64,000 bases of DNA from CAVQRC01 sp963715045 (lineage in GTDB: Bacteria > Planctomycetota > Planctomycetia > Pirellulales > Lacipirellulaceae). A program made the position numbers and the translations under genes. The notes under the pieces were generated by a model that saw only the letters and a program-made list of their open reading frames with translations, ran no database searches and was not told where the DNA came from. The stretch spans positions 868,001-932,000 of the forward strand of contig CAVQRC010000004.1 in assembly GCA_963715045.1 (NCBI GenBank). Reading direction: 5' to 3'. Positions 55,634 through 64,000 of this stretch are shown piece by piece (the stretch's first letter is position 1; each line of letters starts with the position of its first letter).

Positions 55634-58352
55634 ATGAGTTTTCATCAAATTCTGGTCCTCACCGAGGCCACTCGAATCGACGACCTCTCGGCCTTCTATA
55701 CGGATGGTCGGGGCCGAGTTATTCCTGACCGCCTGGTCGCTGGCCTGGCATCCGGAAGCACTCGTCGCCACCGGCCGGATCCCCCGGTGGCTCAGCCAGG
55801 AGCACAGTCCAGAGGAACGGAGCGGCAACTTGCTGCTCGCACCGGCGTTTGGCGACGCGCCGACGCCTGCAGACGACCCCGATCAACCCGAACCACGCCC
55901 GCACGAATCGCCGGAGTCGCCGGGGGCCTGCGAGACGACCGAAGGGCACGACTCGGCGGTGATGATTACGGATTTCTCAGACCGCGACGCCGCGTTGAGC
56001 GAGATGCGAGTTGCGTTCAACGATTCCCGCCACGTCGCCGACCACGTCGCCGACCACTTCGCCGCCTTTGGGCTGGCGTACCTCCTCCTCAAGCAACTCA
56101 CGGACCACCGCGGGTACTACTCGAACCTGGACGATACGGTTGTCGAGTCGGCGATCGTCTCGGCAGCTCGTCAAGCCGTGGAACAAGCCGCCGTCGACTG
56201 GGACGATGTCCTCCGCCCCGCCTACGACGCCCTCGGAGAAGCCCGCGACTATTTCTATCCCGTGCCGTCCTACTTTGTGGAACTCGTGCTTGTCGCGGAG
56301 GTCAATTTCGGCGCACCGCTGCGCCAGAGAATCGACGAGGGAACACCTGGCAACTACGTCGTCTCCCCGAATCTCGTTGACGCCATGGCCCTGCACGAAC
56401 CGGAGACGGTCGAACAACTCCAGGCTGCGGTTGCCGGTGGCGCGGCCTCGATCGTGGTTGCTGACGACGATGCCGAGATTACCAGCGGGTCACTGGAATC
56501 GCTTCGCGAGTATTGGCTCCGCAGTCGCCAACGACTCGCTCGGTACTTCGGCGACGCGATGCTGGTGTACGGAGGGCAGCAACTTGTCCGCCTGCCCTAC
56601 GCGGCCACGATTCTGCGGGAGGTTGGTTTCGAATATGCGGTGCTCGCCCCGCTGACGGGGCAGCCATTGCCGAGTTCCACGCAGTGCAAAGTGGATTGGC
56701 AGGGGATTGGTGGTCCCGGGCTTGAAGCGATCCGCCTCGATCCGCACGATGCGGGGCAAAGTGATTTCTTGCTCGACCTGGCAGGCGAGTTGAGTCGTTC
56801 CATGGATCGGGATCACGTGGCAACGATGCTGTTTGCCGCGTGGGCAGGGCATGCCTGCCGAGACTTTGCCAGGTTGCGGCGGGCAGCCGCCCTGACCGAA
56901 TCCCTGGGCGTGTTCGTTACTCTCAGCGAGTATTTTTCGACGACCACTTCGCTGGGGATTGAGTATCGCCCGGATGCAATCAGGCTCTACCAGACACTTT
57001 CCGAACCCCATCTGCCCACTTCGGATGAGAACGTGCTCGAGTCCTTGAGTCGCGGTCTGGCCGAAATCGCTGGCGGACGCCCCCTGCAGGACGGCGAGTC
57101 GGCTGCCGAAGTTATTGGCAGGCAAGCGGCTCCGGATCTCGCAACCGACGCGGCGACAGCGGGCTGCCTTGTGATGAATCCGCTTGCTGCGTCACGCACG
57201 ATTTCTTTTCATCTCGAACAGCACAGACCTTCGGGGAGTACGGAGGTCGCCCTCGAGTCTCCCCACGACCTGTGGGGCCCTCCGCCGACGCACTTTGCTC
57301 GAGACGTCCCGGGCTGCGGTTTTGCCTGGGTTCCAGCTCAGTGTCCGGAGCCTCCGCCCGTGCCGCTGGCCGAGGGTTGCGTCCTCCGCAATGAGTTGTT
57401 CGAAGTGCTCATCGACGAGCAGTCGGGCGGTATCCGTTCGGTGCATCGGTGGGGGAAGCGAGGGAATTTGCTCTCCCAGCAGCTGGCATTCCGCCTTGCC
57501 GCAGGCGAAGCGGCGGAGCCGCCGCGATACAGCCAGATGATCGCCGACTGCGTCGAAGTGTCTGCCGCGACGTCGGCATGCGGCGAAATCACGAGCACAG
57601 GCCGGTTGCTGGAGCCGACCGGCAGGACGATCGCCTCGTATCGCCAGTCGGTGAGATTGTGTCGCCGCTCCAACCGCTTGCTTTTCGGATTTCAGATTCA
57701 GCAGGAGGTCGACGAGTTCGCTTCGCAGTCACCCGTAGCGGTCGTGGTGCGGTGGGCACTGCCACGTGAACCCGACGCGGTGTGGTGCGGGCTGCAGGAT
57801 GCACTCATTCCGACCACGTTGGACCAACTCACGGCGGCTGAGTTCGTCACCGCTGGCTGGACTGATCTGCGGACGACATTCTTTCCATCCGCTCCGCTGC
57901 ACCATGTTCGTTCCGGACCGAACACGATCGATTCATGGATTGCGCGGAAAGCTCGCGAGCCACGGATCATCTGGCGGATGGCGGTCGCTTTCGACGAGCA
58001 GGCGATTGCCGATACGGCGGTCTGGCTGGCCCAGGGAGAAGCAACGCCGCGGTACGCGTCCACCGTCAGCGAGCCTTCCCAATCTGCCGGCTGGCTGGCC
58101 CGCATCGCGCCGCGGAATGTACGCCTGACCGCCATTTGCCCAGTTGCCAACGAGAAGGCCTTGCGACTCCGAATCCAGGAGACGGCAGGGCAGGCCACCG
58201 ACTGCGAGCTGGAGCTGTTTCGGCCGCTAGTGGCGGCGCGGAGGGTTGACTTGCAAGGTACGCTCCGCTGTGAGATACCCTTAGCGGAGTCTGGAGTAAT
58301 GATCTCCCTCCGCGGTTACGAATGGGTAGAGATCGAACTCCGCTGGGAGTGA
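55634..58352 (+). CDS. GH38-like (alpha-mannosidase C-terminal-like) uncharacterised protein (frame break near 55.705 kb)
   Basis: The ATG at 55634 opens MSFHQILVLTEATRIDDLSA, a start I associate with a planctomycete-specific protein. The frame leaves at 55702-55710, and the next frame continues GAELFLTAWSLAWHPEALVA to the stop at 58352; one missing base explains it. About 905 aa. The N-terminal two thirds are unknown (a helix-rich domain with YFYPVPSYFVELVLVAE). The C-terminal part GCVLRNELFEVLIDEQSGGI then RSVHRWGKRGNLLSQQLAFR resembles the beta-sandwich end of GH38 mannosidases. The catalytic region was not identified. Confidence 0.65.
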
Positions 58353-58429
58353 TTGGATTGGTCAAAGGGCCCGATTCGGGTGAAGGGACCGCATCCGACC
58401 GGATGGCCGAGGGGTGCATCGCAGATCGC

Positions 58430-59083
58430 ATGATTGTGACGATTGATGGTCCGGCGGGAGCAGGTAAGAGCAGCGCTGCTCGAGCGCTCGCCAAACGCCT
58501 GGGCTTTCGCTTTCTGGACACGGGAGCCATGTATCGAGCCGTTGTCTACGCCGCTCTCCAAGCGGGCGTCGACTTGGAGGACGGGCAGGCCCTCGAGCGA
58601 ATCGCCCAGACGATCGGCATCGATGTCACCGACGATCACGTGTTTCTTGACGGTCAAGACGTCACGGGTCAGATTCGCACGTTCGACATTACTTCCAAGA
58701 CCCGTTACGCCGCGGATCATCCTGGCGTCCGGAAACACCTCGTCGAGCTGCAACGTGCCGCGGCAGACGGTCTCGATGTCGTCACCGAAGGCCGCGATCA
58801 GGCCACGGTGGTGTTTCCCCACGCCGAGTGCAAGATCTTCCTTACGGCCAGTCCCGCCGAGCGGGCCAGGCGACGGTATCACGATCTGATCGGCCGCCAC
58901 GAACGGGTCACCTACGATGACGTGCTGCAAAAACAACAGGATCGGGATCGCCGGGACATCGAACGAAAAGTCGGCGGCCTGATCAAGCATCCCGATGCCA
59001 TCGAGGTCAATACCGATCACGCGTCCCCCGATGAGGTCGTCGATCGCCTCGAGACAATCGTGAGGCTCCAGGCCTCCAACTAG
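58430..59083 (+). CDS. cmk: Cytidylate kinase
   Basis: A 217-aa CMP kinase. P-loop TIDGPAGAGKSSAARALA is at residues ~4-21, with LGFRFLDTGAMYRAV, TSKTRYAADHPGVRKHLVEL (NMP-binding) and VVTEGRDQATVVFPHAECKI (normally GRD-IGTVVFP; here QA). LTASPAERARRRYHD is the lid. ATG 58430 opens directly into the fold. rpsA follows after 125 bases, the conserved cmk-rpsA pairing. Confidence 0.93.
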   Translation: MIVTIDGPAGAGKSSAARALAKRLGFRFLDTGAMYRAVVYAALQAGVDLEDGQALERIAQTIGIDVTDDHVFLDGQDVTGQIRTFDITSKTRYAADHPGVRKHLVELQRAAADGLDVVTEGRDQATVVFPHAECKIFLTASPAERARRRYHDLIGRHERVTYDDVLQKQQDRDRRDIERKVGGLIKHPDAIEVNTDHASPDEVVDRLETIVRLQASN

Positions 59084-59208
59084 CGATTGTCCCCCTCTCT
59101 TCGAATTGCTACACTCACCGATTCGACTTCTCGATCTGGATCGCCCGCGACGGCGCGTGCGCGGTGGATCGACCTCCTAGGGTTCACTCCCGTTTTTCCC
59201 TGTCTTGC

Positions 59209-61177
<1,969 letters not shown>

Positions 61178-61376
61178 CCAGTACGGGATCAAGCCGACGT
61201 CTCAAAAACTTTGACGCGCAACCGCTGCTGCCTGTGTGATCGGCATCGCCCGAAACCCGGGTATATCCGGCTTACCGTGTCACGTTTTCGCTAGTTTGCA
61301 GAGTCGCCAGAGATTGCGCCGATAGTCTAGGTGTTCATGACCCATCGCATGCTCAACCTCGACCTGGCAAATATCT

Positions 61377-62255
61377 ATGGCGGTTCCCAAGAAGAAGCGG
61401 CGACGTGAAGCTGGATCCGCGGTACAGACTCCCCTCGAGACGTACCTCCGCGAGATCAACGAAACTTCGCTGCTGTCGGCGGCGGAAGAGCAGGAGCTGG
61501 CGATCCGGATCGGTGAAGGAGACGCCCCCGCTCGCGATCGAATGGTTCGCGCAAACCTGCGACTCGTCGTCAACATTGCCCGCGGGTACTCCGGCAAAGG
61601 ACTCGGACTGCAGGATCTGATCGAGGAGGGTAATCTTGGACTGCTCAGAGCGGTGGAGGGTTTCGATCCCGCGATGGGTACCCGGTTCAGCACCTACGCC
61701 AGCTATTGGATCAAGCAGTCGATCAAGCGGGCCCTGATCAATACGGGCAAGACGATCCGCATTCCTGCGTACATGGTGGAGTTACTCTCGAAGTGGCGCC
61801 GGGCGAGTGCCCGCCTGACCGAGGAACTCGGCCGGTCGCCGACCCCGGAAGAGATCGCCCGGGTGCTGGGGCTTCCGAAGAAGAAGCTGCCGATCATCAA
61901 GAAGGCCATCAAGATCTACAACGCCACGCCGCACACGGACCAGACCGAGGCCGGATGGACCCTCGGCGACATGGTCATGGACGAAAGGCTTCAGAGCCCT
62001 GACGACGCGCTCGTAGAGAGCGATTGTCTGCGCCATGTGCTCGAATTGCTGGAGACCATGGGTGATCGCGAAGCGACGGTCCTCCGAATGCGGTTTGGCC
62101 TCGACGACAACGATCCCAGAACGCTCAAGGAAATCGGCGAGCAGTTGGGGCTCACTCGCGAACGCGTGCGACAGATCGAAACCGAAGCGCTGAGAAAAAT
62201 GGCCGATAGCATGGAAGACCCCCGAGAGCGGGCGCTTCTCGAAAACCGCCTTTAG
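61377..62255 (+). CDS. RNA polymerase sigma-70 factor, RpoD/RpoS-like group 2
   Basis: A 292-aa sigma factor without the large non-conserved region of primary sigmas. Region 1.2 is PLETYLREINETSLLSAAEE, region 2 is RANLRLVVNIARGYSGKGLG with LQDLIEEGNLGLLRAVEGFD and TRFSTYASYWIKQSIKRALI, region 3 carries IRIPAYMVELLSKWRRASAR, and region 4 has TLKEIGEQLGLTRERVRQIE. The ATG at 61377 gives MAVPKKKRRRE. No clear ribosome site. It could be the housekeeping or an alternative sigma factor; a planctomycete with several RpoD paralogues is likely. It follows rpsA on the same strand. Confidence 0.9.
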   Translation: MAVPKKKRRREAGSAVQTPLETYLREINETSLLSAAEEQELAIRIGEGDAPARDRMVRANLRLVVNIARGYSGKGLGLQDLIEEGNLGLLRAVEGFDPAMGTRFSTYASYWIKQSIKRALINTGKTIRIPAYMVELLSKWRRASARLTEELGRSPTPEEIARVLGLPKKKLPIIKKAIKIYNATPHTDQTEAGWTLGDMVMDERLQSPDDALVESDCLRHVLELLETMGDREATVLRMRFGLDDNDPRTLKEIGEQLGLTRERVRQIETEALRKMADSMEDPRERALLENRL

Positions 62256-62530
62256 AGGCGCTCGTTGAAGTTCCGCGGCACGCGAAATGAGGCCGCGGAC
62301 GTCCCCCGTTGTGCCTTCTATCCAGGCTGGCCTGCCTGGTGAGCGAGCAGATCGTCGGGGCGCCCCGACGACCATCGCGACCTTTTGAAGCTCGAAATCG
62401 AACAGAATTATCCCTACCCGTGGGCCCTCGGAGCGGTGGCCACCAGATTCCGCGCAAACCGGCACGATTGTTGCGGATCCGCTCGCCGGACGCACAGCCC
62501 TTTCCCATTTCGATTCTGCCAGGTGAAAAC

Positions 62531-62809
62531 ATGTATCACGTAACAGGTCACGCGGCTGACGGTAACACGACTGAAATCAAGCGGCGGATTACCAATGTCC
62601 TATGGCATCGCGGCGTAACATGTCCGACGAAACTCGAAATCGAAGTAACGGGCGGGACCGTGACGCTTCGCGGGGTCGTTCGCTCCTTTTACGAGCGGCA
62701 GCTTTGCCTTTCGTGCGTTCAACACGTGCCTGGAGTTCTCAATCTGGTCGACATGCTCAAGGTTGAGTGGCCAGCGACTCCAGAACGCGCGGTGACCGTG
62801 CCGGCCTGA
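62531..62809 (+). CDS. Small BON-domain protein
   Basis: A 92-aa protein: TTEIKRRITNVLWHRGVTCP then EIEVTGGTVTLRGVVRSFYE and CVQHVPGVLNLVDMLKVEWP is a BON domain (alpha-beta fold thought to bind phospholipid or peptidoglycan). It lacks a signal peptide, unlike the usual envelope versions, and could act on cytoplasmic membrane partners. ATG 62531 has AGGTGA about 6 bases upstream. The frame before it (from 62309) is not similar to anything. Confidence 0.7.
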   Translation: MYHVTGHAADGNTTEIKRRITNVLWHRGVTCPTKLEIEVTGGTVTLRGVVRSFYERQLCLSCVQHVPGVLNLVDMLKVEWPATPERAVTVPA

Positions 62810-62882
62810 CGAGCGTCGAGCTGTCGCGAAGGCTGGCACCGAAGGCCATACATCCTCCTGAGAGCGTTTCGATCCTCGGCCC

Positions 62883-64000
62883 TCAGGCAATCTCAAATCG
62901 CTGCAATGCCCGGCGATCGACTTCGATCCCCAGTCCTGGCTTGGACGGCAAGGGAATTACACCGTTCTCGATCTTCAGCTCGTCCTGGACGAGGTGCTTT
63001 CGGAGCAGTGAATCGCAGAGGTCGGCCGGCAGAAACTCGATGTAGGGGCAGTGCGGCGTCACGGCAGCCAGATGGGCAGTGGCGGCGATGCTGATGCCGG
63101 TCTTCCAACAGTGTGGGACCACCCGTCGCCCTCGCTCGGCAGCCAGTTCACAAACGCGGCGAGCCTCCGTCAGTCCCCCGACGCGTCCCACATCGGGTTG
63201 GACGACATCAACCCGGCCCACATCCATGAGTTCCAGGAATTCGAATCGGGTGTTTTGCCATTCGCCGGCAGCCACGGCGATTGGCGACCGCTCATGGAGC
63301 AATCGATAACCGGCCAGGTCGTCGATGCACAACGGTGTTTCGATGAAATAGATATCCAGATCTTCCCAATCGCAGAGTGTCGCGAGGGCTCGCTCCGGGT
63401 CTGACCAGGTGTACTGCACGTCCACCATCATCACGAAGTCCGGCCCAACCGCGTTGCGGCAAGCAGCGACCACCTCGGTGATACGTTCGTCCGGCTCGTT
63501 CAGCCCGCTGTGGTTGTAGGGACCGCTGAGGGTCACCTCCATCTTGCCAGCCCGAAATCCCAGATCGCGTGCGCGGACCGCCCACTCCACCAGCGAATCG
63601 CGGTACTCGGCGAAACTGCCGCCAGTCGGTTGCAGCGAGGCATAGGGCACGATGTGATCTTTGGCGGCCTCGCCCAGGAGTTTCCAACACGGCTGACCCT
63701 GGGCTTTTCCGCAGATGTCCCACAGCGCCATGTCGAGGGCACCGATGGCACAGATCAATGCACCCCGGCGGCCATTCATGGCACTGCCCTGATACAGCTT
63801 CTCCCAAATCCGCTCGGGTTCGAGCGGGTTCTCGCCGATCAGCATATCCTTGAGCCCCATGCCCATCGTGTGGGTGCTGGGAGCTTCGATGCAGGCCTTG
63901 GCAATCCACGGATTCACATCCGTTTCGCCAACGCCCGTGATGCCTTCATCGGTTTCGACGAAAACGACGATGTCATCCTGGGCACTCGATGTGGCATCGG
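62883..64000 (-). CDS. Enolase-superfamily (mandelate racemase/muconate lactonising) enzyme, N-terminus outside window
   Basis: The frame is open to base 63998 and starts earlier. Visible parts: GVGETDVNPWI, an alpha-beta capping domain, then the barrel with metal ligands MMVDVQYTW (Asp), YFIETPL (Glu) and VAAGEWQ (Glu). A Lys is present in FRAGKMEV (KxK position), and His in VVPHCWKTG. QPDVGRVGGLTEARRVCELA is typical of acid-sugar dehydratases and related enzymes. It is convergent with the BON gene. Substrate unknown, though sugar acids are the common guess for planctomycetes. Confidence 0.85.
   Translation of the reverse strand, partial: DATSSAQDDIVVFVETDEGITGVGETDVNPWIAKACIEAPSTHTMGMGLKDMLIGENPLEPERIWEKLYQGSAMNGRRGALICAIGALDMALWDICGKAQGQPCWKLLGEAAKDHIVPYASLQPTGGSFAEYRDSLVEWAVRARDLGFRAGKMEVTLSGPYNHSGLNEPDERITEVVAACRNAVGPDFVMMVDVQYTWSDPERALATLCDWEDLDIYFIETPLCIDDLAGYRLLHERSPIAVAAGEWQNTRFEFLELMDVGRVDVVQPDVGRVGGLTEARRVCELAAERGRRVVPHCWKTGISIAATAHLAAVTPHCPYIEFLPADLCDSLLRKHLVQDELKIENGVIPLPSKPGLGIEVDRRALQRFEIA

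Overview
The window reads as chromosomal DNA of a planctomycete (Planctomycetota), probably from the Planctomycetales/Pirellulales side. This rests on high G+C; an SHD1-domain secreted protein; a pilM-centred cluster whose inner-membrane partners are swollen with Gly-rich repeats; many short lipoproteins of unknown function; scattered housekeeping genes in tiny operons; and intergenic DNA packed with several families of short palindromic or tandem repeats. No rRNA, tRNA, CRISPR array, phage or transposase gene was recognised. The assignment is inferred from gene content, not from a marker gene.

Layout. 1-3046: ribosomal/replication block pth (cut by the left edge)-rpsF-ssb-rplI, without rpsR, then a PHP-family phosphatase. 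3.3-10.5 kb: a Na+/drug-type ABC exporter whose permease is fused to a CPBP protease (minus strand), a prepilin-peptidase-like membrane protein that seems to lack one catalytic Asp, and two minus-strand genes. 10.8-14 kb: a ~750-bp inverted-repeat element running into the 3' end of an orphan hypF. 14.5-17.6 kb: yiaW-yiaV facing a NodT-type outer-membrane lipoprotein. 18-23.8 kb: a small lipoprotein, a DUF202 protein, an HTTM-like protein, pyrG with a possible attenuator leader coupled to a DUF1844 gene, and a lipoprotein. 23.9-24.7 kb: second copy of the ~750-bp element. 24.7-32.3 kb: a matrixin-type protease, GT87 and GT2-methyltransferase membrane-glycan genes, an EF-hand lipoprotein, a stand-alone MraZ-like regulator and a ketoacyl synthase. 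32.3-40.5 kb: HAD phosphatase, uvrC, phosphohexomutase, a cytochrome-c-like protein, and a tripartite tricarboxylate transporter with TctC and TctB fused. 41.5-43.5 kb: ECF sigma factor, SAM methyltransferase, DUF423. 43.8-55.3 kb: type IV pilus/type II secretion assembly cluster on the minus strand (pilM/N, two single-pass Gly-rich proteins, a giant secretin). 55.6-64 kb: a GH38-like protein, cmk-rpsA, a group-2 sigma factor, a BON-domain protein, and an enolase-superfamily enzyme cut by the right edge.

A major caveat is sequence quality. At least ten genes, including pyrG, uvrC, rpsA and a pil gene, carry a single frame break after which the expected protein continues in another frame. The simplest reading is draft-level indel errors, so the affected genes are annotated across the break as one CDS.

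The most interesting signals are the ~750-bp element with terminal and internal inverted repeats; an ~80-bp dispersed repeat whose two ends co-vary so as to stay complementary and which also supplies the C-terminus of a protein; 7-bp-periodic intergenic repeats; a terminator hairpin in the pyrG leader; and the Gly-expanded pilus assembly cluster.
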